DNA from: Shouchella rhizosphaerae
GTDB taxonomy: Bacteria; Bacillota; Bacilli; Bacillales; Bacillaceae_D
Direction of reading: 5' to 3'
Assembly (NCBI RefSeq): GCF_900142675.1
Contig: NZ_FRBS01000006.1
Location: forward strand, 344,466 to 408,465
DNA length: 64,000 nucleotides
Every line of letters starts with the position of its first letter. Positions within the stretch are counted from its first letter, which is position 1. The notes beneath the pieces were generated by a model, which ran no database searches, had not been told where the DNA came from, and worked only from the letters and a program-made list of their open reading frames with translations. Positions 43,804 to 53,666 of this stretch are shown one piece after another. The translations under genes and the position numbers were made by a program.

Positions 43804-45234
43804 ATGGCACAAAAGGGAACGGTTTATTTAATTGGTGCAGGGCCGGGCGATTGTGGTTTATTGACGGCAAAGGGGCTTGACATTCTTCGCCAGGCGGACG
43901 TTTTATTATACGACCGTCTTGTCAACCCACTTTTGCTAGAAGAAACCAAACCAGGGGCTGAGCTGCTGTATGCAGGCAAGCTGCCGAACCGCCATATTCT
44001 TCGCCAAGAAGCGATTCATGACGAAATGGTGCGCCATGCCCAAAAAGGAAAATGCGTCGTCCGTTTAAAAGGCGGCGATCCAAGCGTATTTGGGCGCGTT
44101 GGCGAAGAAGCAGCCTTTCTCGACGAATACGCCATACCTTACGAAATCGTTCCTGGGGTGACAGCAGGAATTGCGGCGCCGGCTTATGCAGGCGTTCCCG
44201 TAACCCATCGCCTTCACGGCGCCAACTTTGCCATTGCGACAGGGCATAGCCGCAGAGACACCGGCTTGCCTGAAATCGATTGGAATGGGCTTGCCTCCAT
44301 CGACACGGTTGCTTTTTATATGGGCATTAAACACTTGCCCACCATTGCAGAAAATTTAATCACACATGGCCGCCCAAAGGACGAAAAAGTGTTGTTAATT
44401 CAATGGGGGACAACGAGCAAACAGCGGACTCTTACCGCCGACTTAGGCACGATTGCCCGAAAAGCAGAAGCGGAACAGTTCACGAATCCGGCGATTGCCC
44501 TCATTGGTGATGTTGCAGGCCTTAACCAAGGAAAAAGTTGGTTTGAGCGTAAACCATTGTTTGGTTCGTTTCCGCTAATTGCCAATAGTGACGGTGCTGC
44601 CCAGCTTGCATCTTTATTAAAAGAAGAAGGGGCTGAAACGTTTGTATACCCCCGTTTCCATGAGGTAGAGGAGGAAGCCCCGCTTATTCATTGGGAAACG
44701 GCTACAGACATTGCCTTCTATGATGAGAAGGATGTCATTGTCTTTTTTCGATGGCTCCAAAAAAGAGGACTTGATATCCGTACCCTCTCTGCCCAATTTA
44801 GCGGTGAAACGGATTCGGCGGTGCAGGCTCTTCAACAACGTGGGCTTGCCCCTGTTCAGGGGAGCAGACCAATAGGGTCAGACCGACTCTTTTTAAGCCG
44901 AGGGGGCTTAGGTGGCAAGCCTGGCTGGAAACACATTCAAACACGGGAGCGAACCGTTGCCCCATCCACGCAAACGACGATAAACCGTCTACTCGATGAA
45001 GGGCACTTGACTGATCTTGTCTTTTTAAGCCGTGAGTCCGTTGAATGTTTTTGTGAAGCGTTTGCTGCGATTGGCAGAGAGAAGGAGATAAGCGAGTTAA
45101 CTGTGCTTTGTTTAAGCGATGAAGCGGAAAAAGCAGCGATTTCCTATGGTTTGTCGCCGCAAATTAAGCAATCGGTACTGTCGGCATGGATGGAGGGGAA
45201 CTATGCAGGCGATTTTATATGTGGGCCACGGTAG
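43804..45234 (+). CDS. sumT: Uroporphyrinogen-III C-methyltransferase fused to a HemD-like domain
   Basis: This 476-residue protein has an N-terminal SUMT domain (residues 1 to about 245; GTVYLIGAGPGDCGLLTAKG, VRLKGGDPSVFGR, EIVPGVTAG, PVTHR) that methylates uroporphyrinogen III to precorrin-2 for siroheme. The C-terminal 230 residues look like a diverged uroporphyrinogen-III synthase (HemD) domain (LVFLSRESVECFCEAFAAIG). ATG 43804 is used; a GTG at 43795 is too close to the ribosome site. It overlaps sirB by 32 bases. Siroheme is needed by CysI in the same operon. Confidence 0.9.
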   Translation: MAQKGTVYLIGAGPGDCGLLTAKGLDILRQADVLLYDRLVNPLLLEETKPGAELLYAGKLPNRHILRQEAIHDEMVRHAQKGKCVVRLKGGDPSVFGRVGEEAAFLDEYAIPYEIVPGVTAGIAAPAYAGVPVTHRLHGANFAIATGHSRRDTGLPEIDWNGLASIDTVAFYMGIKHLPTIAENLITHGRPKDEKVLLIQWGTTSKQRTLTADLGTIARKAEAEQFTNPAIALIGDVAGLNQGKSWFERKPLFGSFPLIANSDGAAQLASLLKEEGAETFVYPRFHEVEEEAPLIHWETATDIAFYDEKDVIVFFRWLQKRGLDIRTLSAQFSGETDSAVQALQQRGLAPVQGSRPIGSDRLFLSRGGLGGKPGWKHIQTRERTVAPSTQTTINRLLDEGHLTDLVFLSRESVECFCEAFAAIGREKEISELTVLCLSDEAEKAAISYGLSPQIKQSVLSAWMEGNYAGDFICGPR

Positions 45235-45982
45235 CCGAGTCAAAGAGGGAAATGACCAGTTTCGTGCTTTTATTAAAAAAGCCAAAAGCGATTTTTCCGG
45301 CGATTATTTCCAAACGGAAGCGTTTATTGAATTGAGTAAACCGACGATTGCCGAAGGGATTGATCGGTGTGTACAAAACGGGGCAACGGCAATTGCCGTC
45401 ATTCCTGTATTGTTATTGACGGCCAACCATGCGAATATGGACATCCCACAGGAAATACAAGCGGCTAAGAGGAAATATCCCGACATTGTATTTGCCTATG
45501 GCAAACCGTTTGGCATTCAAGCGGATGTCGTTGATGTTGCTTTAAAGCGGCTTGCTGATGCAGGGCTGCCACTGCTTGCGGAGGAAGGCAAACGGCAAGA
45601 AGGTACGACTGTTCTTGTGGTCGGCAGAGGATCGAGTGACGGCAATCAACCAAGTGATGTCGCTAAAATTGCCCGTTTGCTCTATGAGAAAACAGCATGT
45701 GACAATGTCGAAACGTGTTTTATGGCAGCAACAACGCCGACAGTGGCCCAAGGGTTAGCCAAAGTGGAGAAACTTGGTGCGCAGCGTGTTTATGTGCTTC
45801 CGTATTTGCTCTTTACCGGCATTTTAATGAACGAATTGGCGGATACGTTGGCAGACAGAAAAGGAAACACAGACACTGCTTATGTGTTATGCGAATTCCT
45901 TGGGAGCGATGACGGGCTGGCCCCTGTTCTGGTAGGCCGCGTCAATGAGGCGCTTCGTGAAATAAAAGGGGGATGCGGATGA
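45203..45982 (+). CDS. sirB: Sirohydrochlorin ferrochelatase (CbiX/SirB type)
   Basis: This 259-residue chelatase inserts iron into sirohydrochlorin. The start MQAILYVGHGSRVKEGN carries the catalytic His of the CbiX family, and a second half with TVLVVGRGSSDGNQPSDV repeats the fold but lacks the His at that point (Arg-Gly instead), as in other SirB proteins. The ATG at 45203 lies inside sumT after GGAGGGG. It overlaps sirC by four bases (ATGA). Confidence 0.92.
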   Translation: MQAILYVGHGSRVKEGNDQFRAFIKKAKSDFSGDYFQTEAFIELSKPTIAEGIDRCVQNGATAIAVIPVLLLTANHANMDIPQEIQAAKRKYPDIVFAYGKPFGIQADVVDVALKRLADAGLPLLAEEGKRQEGTTVLVVGRGSSDGNQPSDVAKIARLLYEKTACDNVETCFMAATTPTVAQGLAKVEKLGAQRVYVLPYLLFTGILMNELADTLADRKGNTDTAYVLCEFLGSDDGLAPVLVGRVNEALREIKGGCG

Positions 45983-46608
45983 GTGCGTTGCCGTTTATGC
46001 TCGAGCTAAGCATGTTAAATACCGTCATAGTCGGCGGGGGGCAGCTTGCTTATAAGCGGGCGTTAAGCATCATTGAAGCAGGCGGACATGTAACTGTTGT
46101 GGCGCCCACACTTCATCCGCAGCTACACGCGTTAGCGTTAGCCGAAAAACTGCGTTGGGAAGCACGTTATGTAAGTGGAGATGAATGCTTTCTCGCTGAT
46201 TTGCTTTTCCTCTGTACCGATCAGCCACTTTTGCACCAACAGTTGTTGCAAAACCGTGCCCCGCGTCAGCTCGTTTATGTTGGCGACCAAGCACAAGCAG
46301 GCCATGTTTATGTGCCAGCTAAAATTGAAAAAGGGTTGCTCACTGTTAGCATCTCAACAGCAGGAGCAAGCCCAAGTTACACCAAACGAATAAAGGGGCA
46401 AATCGCGAACATGTTGCCAGAGCATGCTGCCGAAGAACTTGCATTTCTCCAGAAAGCACGGGAGCTTGTATTAGCGAGCAATGGTGGAAACGGGGAAAAA
46501 CGCGCGCTTTTGCAAGAGCTTGCTTCACCAGAACGCCTGCAAGATGAAAGGCGCGAGCAATGGCTAGATGACCAACTGCGACGGATAGCCGAAGATAACC
46601 AAAAATGA
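45979..46608 (+). CDS. sirC: Precorrin-2 dehydrogenase (SirC/YlnF type)
   Basis: This 209-residue NAD-dependent dehydrogenase makes sirohydrochlorin from precorrin-2. The Rossmann loop is NTVIVGGGQLAYKRALSIIEAG, and LTVSISTAGASPSYTKRIKGQI is the typical CysG-N-like follow-on. The ATG at 45979 lies 6 bases after AAAAGGGGG and overlaps the sirB stop. SumT, SirC and SirB together form the full siroheme pathway. Confidence 0.92.
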   Translation: MSALPFMLELSMLNTVIVGGGQLAYKRALSIIEAGGHVTVVAPTLHPQLHALALAEKLRWEARYVSGDECFLADLLFLCTDQPLLHQQLLQNRAPRQLVYVGDQAQAGHVYVPAKIEKGLLTVSISTAGASPSYTKRIKGQIANMLPEHAAEELAFLQKARELVLASNGGNGEKRALLQELASPERLQDERREQWLDDQLRRIAEDNQK

Positions 46609-46629
46609 AGACGATACGAGAGGTGGATT

Positions 46630-48456
46630 GTGGTGCAGCTCCAGACGACAAACAGCCCATTCAGCCAAGAACAAATAGAGCTTTTAAATAAGTTGCTGCC
46701 AACGCTAACCGCTACGCAGAAAAGCTGGATAAGCGGTTATTTGGCAGCAACAGCAAACACGGTTCTTAGTGAAGCAGCGACAACGGTACCAGCTGAACTT
46801 AGCGCACCGAGCGAAGCTGCCCAGGAAAACAAAGAAGTGACTGTGTTATACGGTTCACAAACAGGAAATAGCCAACAGCTTGCTGAAGAAATTAGCCGCA
46901 AACTGGAAGACAAAGCGTATCATGTGACATTGGCATCGATGCATACATATAAGCCAAAAAACATAAAAGACGTTACGAATTTACTTCTTATTGTTAGTAC
47001 GCATGGTGAAGGCGAACCGCCAGATAACGCTATTGCTTTCCACGAATTTCTGCTTGGGCGCAAGGCGCCGAAATTGGCGGATTTGCATTTTTCAGTGCTC
47101 GCTTTAGGGGACTCATCTTATGAATTTTTCTGTCAAACAGGCAAAGAGTTGGACCAACGCTTAGAGGAGCTTGGAGGAACGCGCTTGTATCCTCGTGTTG
47201 ATTGTGACATTGATTTTGACGAGGATGCAGCTGAATGGATGGCAGGTGTTCTTGCTGGCCTTGAAAAAGCAACGGGTAAATCGTCGGCGAGTTCCACAGC
47301 TCTGCTATCACCAGATACCACGGCTACTGCTTACAGCCGTACAAATCCTTATCAAGCAGAAATACTTGAAAATATCAATTTAAATGGCCGTGGTTCAAAC
47401 AAGGAGACGCGCCACTTGGAGCTTTCTCTTGAAGGGTCGGGATTTACATTTGAGCCTGGCGACTCGGTTGGTATTTTTCCGGAAAATGACAGTGAATTGG
47501 CTGATCAGTTGATTGCCGAAATGGGTTGGAACGGTGATGAATCGGTGCCAATTGGCAAGCAAGGCGATGTGTTGCCATTGCGGGAGGCGCTAATCCGTCA
47601 TTTTGAAATAACGGTTTTAACAAAGCCTTTGCTCGAAAAAGCGTCGCTGCTTTCCAAAAACAATGCTTTAAAGGAATTAGTGGCAGCTGGCAATGAACAG
47701 CAGCTTCGAGCTTACCTAGAAGGACGGGACATTCTTGATTTGGTTAGGGATTTCGCTCCATGGGAAGGAACAGCAGGAGACTTTACCGCTATTCTCCGCA
47801 AAATCCCGCCACGTCTGTATTCGATTGCTAGCAGCTACCGTGCAAATGAAGACGAAGTCCATTTAACTGTTGGCGCTGTCCGCTATGACGCTCATGGGCG
47901 TAAACGGGCAGGTGTTTGCTCCGTACAATGCGCTGAGCGCAAAGCGCCAGGGGAGACATTACCCATTTTTATTCAGCGTAATCCGAATTTTCGCTTGCCT
48001 GAGAATGGGAGCACACCGATTTTAATGGTCGGTCCAGGAACAGGAGTAGCCCCTTTTCGAGCCTTTTTGGAAGAACGGGAAGAGACGGGGGCAGAGGGGC
48101 CCGCTTGGCTATTTTTTGGAGATCAGCATTTTTCGACTGACTTTCTATACCAAACGGATTGGCAGCGCTGGATGAAAGAAGGCGTATTAACGAAAATGGA
48201 TGTCGCTTTCTCCCGTGACCAGGACGAAAAAGTCTATGTGCAGCACAAAATGTTAGAAAAAGCCGATGAAGTGTTCCAATGGCTAGAAGATGGCGCTGTT
48301 CTTTATATTTGTGGCGATGAAAAACAAATGGCGAAAGATGTCCATAAAACGCTCGTTTCGATTATCGCCCAACAAGGCAACCGCAGCGAAGAAGAAGCAG
48401 AAGCCTATCTCAGTCACTTACAGCAAAATAACCGTTACCAGCGCGACGTGTATTAA
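46630..48456 (+). CDS. cysJ: Sulfite reductase [NADPH] flavoprotein subunit
   Basis: This 608-residue flavoprotein has an N-terminal flavodoxin domain (VLYGSQTGNSQQLAEEI, near residue 73), an FAD domain (RLYSIASSYRANEDEVHLT) and a C-terminal NADPH domain (VGPGTGVAPFRAFLEER). It passes electrons from NADPH to CysI. The start is a GTG at 46630 or 46633 after AGAGGTGG; the choice changes the protein by one residue. It precedes cysI by 15 bases. Confidence 0.96.
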   Translation: MVQLQTTNSPFSQEQIELLNKLLPTLTATQKSWISGYLAATANTVLSEAATTVPAELSAPSEAAQENKEVTVLYGSQTGNSQQLAEEISRKLEDKAYHVTLASMHTYKPKNIKDVTNLLLIVSTHGEGEPPDNAIAFHEFLLGRKAPKLADLHFSVLALGDSSYEFFCQTGKELDQRLEELGGTRLYPRVDCDIDFDEDAAEWMAGVLAGLEKATGKSSASSTALLSPDTTATAYSRTNPYQAEILENINLNGRGSNKETRHLELSLEGSGFTFEPGDSVGIFPENDSELADQLIAEMGWNGDESVPIGKQGDVLPLREALIRHFEITVLTKPLLEKASLLSKNNALKELVAAGNEQQLRAYLEGRDILDLVRDFAPWEGTAGDFTAILRKIPPRLYSIASSYRANEDEVHLTVGAVRYDAHGRKRAGVCSVQCAERKAPGETLPIFIQRNPNFRLPENGSTPILMVGPGTGVAPFRAFLEEREETGAEGPAWLFFGDQHFSTDFLYQTDWQRWMKEGVLTKMDVAFSRDQDEKVYVQHKMLEKADEVFQWLEDGAVLYICGDEKQMAKDVHKTLVSIIAQQGNRSEEEAEAYLSHLQQNNRYQRDVY

Positions 48457-48471
48457 TGGAGGGAGAAAATA

Positions 48472-50193
48472 ATGGCAGACCAAAAATTTGCACCGACACA
48501 AGATGGACCTCCTAGTGATGTCGAACGCATTAAAGAAGAAAGCAATTATTTACGTGGCACTTTAGCAGAATCATTAAACGAACCATTAAGCGCCGGCATC
48601 CCAGACGACGATAACCGGTTAATGAAATTCCATGGCAGTTATTTGCAAGATGACCGTGATTTGCGTGAAGAGCGGCGCCGACAAAAGCTTGAGCCGGCCT
48701 ATCAATTTATGGTGCGCGTCCGTCTTCCTGGAGGGGTCGCCACACCGAAACAATGGCTGGCTATGGATGATCTAGCCCATCGATACGGCAATGGCACGCT
48801 TCGGCTAACGACACGGCAAACGTTCCAAATGCATGGCATTTTAAAATGGAATATGAAGAAAAACATCCAAGGCATTAATGCTGCTTTAATGGATACGATT
48901 GCTGCTTGCGGCGACGTCAATCGAAATGTGATGAGCACGCCCAATCCGTACCAATCTGAAGTCCATGGTGAAGTCTACGACTGGGCGAAAAAATTGAGTG
49001 AAGCGCTATTGCCAAAAACAAGGGCTTATCATGAAATTTGGCTTGACGAAGAAAAAGTCGCGGGCACGCCTCAGCAAGATGAAGTAGAACCGATGTACGG
49101 ACCTCTTTATTTGCCAAGAAAATTTAAAATTGGCGTTGCCGTTCCACCTGCAAATGATGTGGATATCTTTTCACAAGACATTGGTTTTATAGCCATTTTG
49201 GAAGAAGGCAAGCTAACCGGTTTTAATGTTGCGTGCGGTGGAGGAATGGGCATGACACACGGCGATACAAAAACCTACCCGCAACTTGGCCGTATTATTG
49301 GCTTTTGCGAGCCTCAGCAAATCATGGATGTTGCTGAAAAATTGATTACGATTCAACGGGATTATGGCAACCGTTCCGTTCGGAAGTATGCCCGATTTAA
49401 GTACACGATTGATCGCCGTGGCTTAGACTGGTTAAAAAACGAGTTGCACGCACGCCTTGGCTGGGAGCTAGGAGAAGCACGCCCCTTTCAGTTTGATCAT
49501 AACGGTGATCGCTATGGCTGGACGAAAGGAGTAAAAGGGCGTTGGCACTTGACGTTATTTATCCAAAATGGCCGGATTCAAGATACAGACGATTACCAAC
49601 TAATGACTGGCTTGCGCGAGATTGCTAAAATTCATACAGGAGAATTTCGTTTGACTGGCAATCAAAATGTGATCATTAGCAACATAACGGCCGCGAAGAA
49701 AAAAGCGATTCAAGCCATTGTCGAAACCTATCGGCTGACAGACGGCCAACATGTCTCAGCATTGCGCCGAAACTCGATGGCTTGCGTTGCTTTTCCGACA
49801 TGTGGCTTAGCAATGGCTGAATCAGAACGGTATTTGCCTTCGCTCATTGATAAACTGGAATTTATCCTCGATGAAGCGGGCATCCGCGAAGAAGACATCG
49901 TCATCCGCATGGCTGGCTGTCCTAATGGCTGCTCACGTGCTGCATTAGCCGAAATCGGTTTTATTGGTAAAGCGCCAGGTAAGTATAACCTTTATCTTGG
50001 CGGGGGATTTGCTGGGGAACGCTTGAGCAAAATGTACAAAGAAAATATCGGCGAGGCGGAAATTTTAGAAACATTGGAACCGATCCTATTTGCTTATGCG
50101 AAAGAACGAGAAGAAGGCGAGCATTTTGGCGATTTTGTCATCCGCAAAGGCTATGTAAAAGCAGTCGAGTCGGGAACCGATTTCCATCAATAA
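48472..50193 (+). CDS. cysI: Sulfite reductase hemoprotein subunit
   Basis: This 573-residue enzyme reduces sulfite to sulfide with six electrons. The siroheme/[4Fe-4S] cysteines are in [13 protein letters not shown] and [11 protein letters not shown] (C-x5-C ... C-x3-C). [16 protein letters not shown] and the related [16 protein letters not shown] are the duplicated sulfite-reductase repeats with substrate-binding Arg residues. It is the last gene of the sulfate operon and is followed by a terminator. It can also use sulfite released by SsuD. Confidence 0.97.
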   Translation: MADQKFAPTQDGPPSDVERIKEESNYLRGTLAESLNEPLSAGIPDDDNRLMKFHGSYLQDDRDLREERRRQKLEPAYQFMVRVRLPGGVATPKQWLAMDDLAHRYGNGTLRLTTRQTFQMHGILKWNMKKNIQGINAALMDTIAACGDVNRNVMSTPNPYQSEVHGEVYDWAKKLSEALLPKTRAYHEIWLDEEKVAGTPQQDEVEPMYGPLYLPRKFKIGVAVPPANDVDIFSQDIGFIAILEEGKLTGFNVACGGGMGMTHGDTKTYPQLGRIIGFCEPQQIMDVAEKLITIQRDYGNRSVRKYARFKYTIDRRGLDWLKNELHARLGWELGEARPFQFDHNGDRYGWTKGVKGRWHLTLFIQNGRIQDTDDYQLMTGLREIAKIHTGEFRLTGNQNVIISNITAAKKKAIQAIVETYRLTDGQHVSALRRNSMACVAFPTCGLAMAESERYLPSLIDKLEFILDEAGIREEDIVIRMAGCPNGCSRAALAEIGFIGKAPGKYNLYLGGGFAGERLSKMYKENIGEAEILETLEPILFAYAKEREEGEHFGDFVIRKGYVKAVESGTDFHQ

Positions 50194-50240
50194 AAAGAGA
50201 AGCTGCCATAAGCACTGAGCTTAGTGGCGGCTTCTTTTTA
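50194..50240 (+). terminator. Terminator of the sulfate operon
   Basis: An A-rich left arm with AGAAGCTGCCA pairs with TGGCGGCTTCT (with one G-T pair), with a small inner AAGC/GCTT stem, followed by TTTTT. The A run makes it usable by the convergent ABC gene as well. Confidence 0.85.
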
Positions 50241-50253
50241 TGCCAGAGAGAAG

Positions 50254-50949
50254 TCAAGCGGTGATTTCCATATTTTTCGTCATCTGCCGCAGCAACCATA
50301 GCAAACCAGCAATGAACGCTGCAGTGAGAAGAATCGACAAAAAGGGAGAAGACGCGAGGCCATCGCTCCAAGTAACCACGGGATCTGGCACGTCTAAGCC
50401 CCAAAAGCGATTGTGGACAATGACGACTGCAACACAAAGCATGACCATGCCAAAACCAGCATAAGGGTTAAATTTATAGTACCCGGCGCTAATGAACCAA
50501 CCTAACAAGTAGAACAGGAAAAAAGTCGAAAGCATCGCTACAGTTTGGATGAAAAGCGATTGTTCCATAAAGGGCCACGTATGACTGAGTTCCCAACCGG
50601 CAACGAAGTAGACGAGCCGTTCCAGGCCGTACAAGATAAGTCCAGCTATGGTCATAACAATGGCCAAGCGCGCGCTGGCTGACGCCATGCCTTTAAAGTA
50701 GTCTTTGCGCGTAACGCCGTTCGATACAAAATATTCTAAGAAGCCCCTCATAGACATCAAACCAAGAATCAAAAAGAAAATCCGCGTTGATTGCAAATAG
50801 CCTTGCAGAAGGGACCAGTCATAGGTTGATAGATGATTGAGCAAAACGACAATAACGAGAAAGATGCCAATAAACATTGCCGTATACCATTTACTCCATT
50901 TCACAAACGTATGCAATGTCGCCTTAGCAACAAGTGTGCTTTTATTCAT
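50254..50949 (-). CDS. ABC-2 type permease of a YtrA-linked exporter
   Basis: This 231-residue membrane protein has about six hydrophobic segments and no enzyme motif. It follows an ABC ATPase gene with an 8-base overlap and a YtrA-type GntR gene, the arrangement of ytr/yhc exporter operons in bacilli that respond to cell-wall stress. The ATG at 50949 lies inside the 3' end of the ATPase gene. The exported substrate is unknown. Confidence 0.8.
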   Translation of the reverse strand: MNKSTLVAKATLHTFVKWSKWYTAMFIGIFLVIVVLLNHLSTYDWSLLQGYLQSTRIFFLILGLMSMRGFLEYFVSNGVTRKDYFKGMASASARLAIVMTIAGLILYGLERLVYFVAGWELSHTWPFMEQSLFIQTVAMLSTFFLFYLLGWFISAGYYKFNPYAGFGMVMLCVAVVIVHNRFWGLDVPDPVVTWSDGLASSPFLSILLTAAFIAGLLWLLRQMTKNMEITA

Positions 50950-51823
50950 TATGCTTCTCCCCTGTCAAATGGATAAATAGTTCTTGCAAAGCAACTGGGC
51001 CAATTTGCAAACCTTGTCGTTCGGCCTGTAATCGCTCTGTTTCAGTTAACTCTCCATAGACCATTGCCGACTTTGTCTGTCCTAGTATCTGTTCATTTAG
51101 TACTTTCTTTTCTCGTGTAAATCCATCAACTGCTGCGGCATCGCCCGTAATCGTCGTTCCCCTCGACAACAATGACTCTGTACGATCATGGAGCATGAGG
51201 GAACCTTGATGAAGAATGAGAACGTCTTCTAGCATCGAAGCTACTTCGGAAATAAGGTGTGTGGACAGGATGATCGTCCTCGGACGTTCCATATATTCAT
51301 TGAGTACTTCTTTATAGAAAATATCCCGAGCTGGCGCGTCCATCCCTAAATAAGCTTCGTCAAATATCGTAATGGGTGCCCGGCTTGCTAGTCCGATGAT
51401 GACATGGGCGGCAGACTGCATCCCCCGTGACAATTTATTCATTGGCGAATCAATAGGCAGTTTAAACCGTTCTACAAGCGTCATTGCATATTCCCAATCA
51501 AAATGGGGACGAAAGAGGGCAACGCCTTTTAAATAATCTTCTAATCGATCTGAATCTGAATCCATTTTGACATCGCGAATAAAGCTGATGTTCTCAACAA
51601 CTGCTCTGTTCTCAAACACGTCCTCGCCATTCACAGTAATCGCTCCACTTGTCGGGTTTCGGAATCCCGCCAATAAGGACAATAGCGTCGTTTTTCCCGC
51701 GCCATTCCGACCAAGCAATCCATAGATTTTGTTCTGTTCAAGTGTAAACGAGACATTGTCAATAATCGTTTTGTCCGAAAGACGTAGCGTCAGCTGTTTC
51801 GCTTCAATCACAGGGTCAATCAT
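50942..51823 (-). CDS. ABC transporter ATP-binding protein, YtrB/YhcG-like
   Basis: This 293-residue ATPase has Walker A GLLGRNGAGKTTLL, signature LSRGMQSAAHVIIGLA, Walker B ITIFDEAYLGMDAP and the switch His in LSTHLISEV. The LSRGMQ variant of the usual LSGGQ and a C-terminal extension of about 90 residues are typical of YtrB/YhcG-type exporters. It overlaps the GntR gene by four bases and the permease gene by eight. Confidence 0.9.
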   Translation of the reverse strand: MIDPVIEAKQLTLRLSDKTIIDNVSFTLEQNKIYGLLGRNGAGKTTLLSLLAGFRNPTSGAITVNGEDVFENRAVVENISFIRDVKMDSDSDRLEDYLKGVALFRPHFDWEYAMTLVERFKLPIDSPMNKLSRGMQSAAHVIIGLASRAPITIFDEAYLGMDAPARDIFYKEVLNEYMERPRTIILSTHLISEVASMLEDVLILHQGSLMLHDRTESLLSRGTTITGDAAAVDGFTREKKVLNEQILGQTKSAMVYGELTETERLQAERQGLQIGPVALQELFIHLTGEKHNE

Positions 51824-52194
51824 TCTATTTCGCCTCCTATCGACTTAATCATTTCTTGTAACTCTCCGTCAGTAATGCCAAGTTTTCGTGCTTCTTGCAG
51901 CATGCTGCGGACATAACTTTCTTTAAACGCCTGTTTTCGCTTTTTAATAAGCGTGCTTCTAGCTCCGCTTTTGACGAACATGCCAACGCCTCTTTTCTTG
52001 TACAAAATGCCATTGTCAACCAATTGGTTAAATCCTTTTAAAACCGTTGCTGGATTGATTTGATAAGCAGCCACTAGCTGGTTCGTTGACGGGACTTGTG
52101 CTTCTTCTGTCAGTGTGCCATTCACAATGTCATCTTCAATCATCTCCCGTATTTGTTGAAAGATAGGTTTGTTTTCATCCAGTGAAGATTTCAT
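51820..52194 (-). CDS. GntR-family regulator, YtrA subfamily
   Basis: This 124-residue regulator has a GntR winged helix (PSTNQLVAAYQINPATVLKGFNQLV with the YKKRGVGMFV wing) and only a short helical tail, which defines the YtrA subfamily. It represses its own ABC operon in known cases. The ATG at 52194 has AGGAGGGG about 5 bases upstream. The promoter carries a TTGACA box and a GGTTA/TAACC inverted repeat (52265-52280). Confidence 0.9.
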   Translation of the reverse strand: MKSSLDENKPIFQQIREMIEDDIVNGTLTEEAQVPSTNQLVAAYQINPATVLKGFNQLVDNGILYKKRGVGMFVKSGARSTLIKKRKQAFKESYVRSMLQEARKLGITDGELQEMIKSIGGEIE

Positions 52195-52264
52195 GTGACC
52201 CCTCCTTTCTTGGAATGGTAGAGAGCATGAAGATGGGCAGTAGGAGTTTGTTATTTGGTTAGTT

Positions 52265-52306
52265 GGTTATGTAGTTAACCATATATGAGAAGGGGCTAAT
52301 TGTCAA
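52265..52306 (-). promoter_or_regulatory. Promoter and operator of the YtrA-type ABC operon
   Basis: Minus-strand TTGACA (plus-strand 52301-52306), 17-base spacer, TATGGT (plus-strand 52278-52283). GGTTATGTAGTTAACC (52265-52280) is a GGTTA-N6-TAACC inverted repeat that overlaps the -10 edge, as expected for YtrA autorepression. Confidence 0.6.
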
Positions 52307-52334
52307 GTGGGTAAAAAGCTCAAATGAAAGGGAA

Positions 52335-52364
52335 AGCACCCAAAGCGTAATGCTTTAGGTGCTT
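52335..52364 (-). terminator. Terminator-like hairpin downstream of prpF
   Basis: AGCACC-C-AAAGC (52335-52346) pairs with GCTTT-A-GGTGCT. On the minus strand it is followed by TTTCCCTTTC, so it most likely ends the tct-prpF transcript. Confidence 0.6.
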
Positions 52365-52480
52365 GATTGCTTGCCGTTATCTTTGTTGGAGTAGTGTTCT
52401 CTCCCTCATGGGGGAGAGATGATGTGATTTGTCTAATTGATTTGCTTCAGCGTCTATTTATCTCTAAATCCCTTTACAGA

Positions 52481-53635
52481 TCAGTGCCCCCAAAACAAAG
52501 CAGCTGGTGCGTACGCAAATCCTTCCATTATACGCCGTGCTGTCCTGGCGACAGCTGCTTTTTCAATCGTTGGTTCGATGCCGTTTGCTTCTTTGACGGA
52601 CACATGAAACTCCATTGTGCCAGAAGGGTGTCCCACACGGACGGTTTCCTCCATTTGAGCATGATCAGAACAGCAGTCGTGGACGACAGTGCCCTGTAGT
52701 TTAGAAGCAACAGCCGTGCACAGCCCGCCTGTGACAGGAAATGTTTTATGCATCTGTTGCATCGACATTGCTCGGCCAACGAAAGCAATATTTGCCTTAT
52801 GAACAGACTGTCCGGCAGCTGCTTGGTATTCTTGTGCTTCAGAAACGATGATTAATTTCGGGCTTGCAGGTGTCAAGTGGGCAGCGTCTGACGGTTGGGC
52901 GACAAAACCTAATTTCGTTGCCGCTGCTCCCCGTATTTCCTCAAGCAGAAACAGTTGCTCTTGAGTCAGCTGCTCAGGAAGTTCTACTCCTGTCATTCCT
53001 ACTGCAGAAGCGTTTATAAAAGCCACTGGCGTAGTAACATCGACAATGCTCGTTTCTATTTTGCCATGCGAGCAATCAAGCCAATCTTTTCGTGCGCCTG
53101 TTGGAAACAGGGCACCTGTTTTTGCTCCAGCAGCGTTTTGAAAATCAAGCATAATTTTAGCACCGCCGCCGGGGACGCCGTCAATATGAAAGTTCCCCAC
53201 TTGCTTGGCGCGTCCGTTTTCTACGGGCACATGGGCGATGATGATCCGATCTGTATTGGTGTTATGGATACGAACTTTTGTATAGGGTTCTGTCACGCAA
53301 ACAAGCCCTTCGTCGACGGCAAACGGTCCAACGCCGCTAAGGATGTTCCCGCAATTGGTATTGTAATCGATATGGCCAGTGCCAATCCCCACTTGGCCGA
53401 ATGTATATTCAATGTCAGCTGCTGACAAAGGAGACGGACGGACCATCGCAAACTTGCTTGTTAAGGCGTCTGCTCCGCCAAGGCCGTCAATTTGCCGTGC
53501 ATCCTGCCCATAGATGGACAGGATGACTTGGTCGCGTACGTTAGGGTCTTCTGGCAGCTCGTTTTGTAAAATAAAGACACCTTTACTTGTGCCGCCGCGA
53601 ATAATGGCAGCGCGTATGCGTTCATATTCTCTCAT
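52481..53635 (-). CDS. prpF: PrpF-family isomerase (aconitate/methylaconitate type)
   Basis: This 384-residue protein has the PrpF-family N-terminus AAIIRGGTSKGVFI with the Ser/Lys of the active site, IDGLGGADALTSKFA, and NTNCGNILSGVGPFAV with a conserved Cys. PrpF relatives move double bonds in cis/trans-aconitate, 2-methylaconitate, oxalomesaconate or methylitaconate. The ATG at 53635 follows TAGGAGTG; a GTG at 53644 lies in the ribosome site. It is the last gene of the tct operon, so aconitate or a related tricarboxylate is the likely substrate. Confidence 0.85.
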   Translation of the reverse strand: MREYERIRAAIIRGGTSKGVFILQNELPEDPNVRDQVILSIYGQDARQIDGLGGADALTSKFAMVRPSPLSAADIEYTFGQVGIGTGHIDYNTNCGNILSGVGPFAVDEGLVCVTEPYTKVRIHNTNTDRIIIAHVPVENGRAKQVGNFHIDGVPGGGAKIMLDFQNAAGAKTGALFPTGARKDWLDCSHGKIETSIVDVTTPVAFINASAVGMTGVELPEQLTQEQLFLLEEIRGAAATKLGFVAQPSDAAHLTPASPKLIIVSEAQEYQAAAGQSVHKANIAFVGRAMSMQQMHKTFPVTGGLCTAVASKLQGTVVHDCCSDHAQMEETVRVGHPSGTMEFHVSVKEANGIEPTIEKAAVARTARRIMEGFAYAPAALFWGH

Positions 53636-53666
53636 CTTTTTCACTCCTAATGGTTATTGTTCTTTT

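Noticed and set aside
19901..44884. Shared ten-base word GGGTCAGACC at 19901-19910 and 44875-44884
   Set aside because: Flanks do not match beyond a few bases and the second copy is within the sumT coding region; likely chance.
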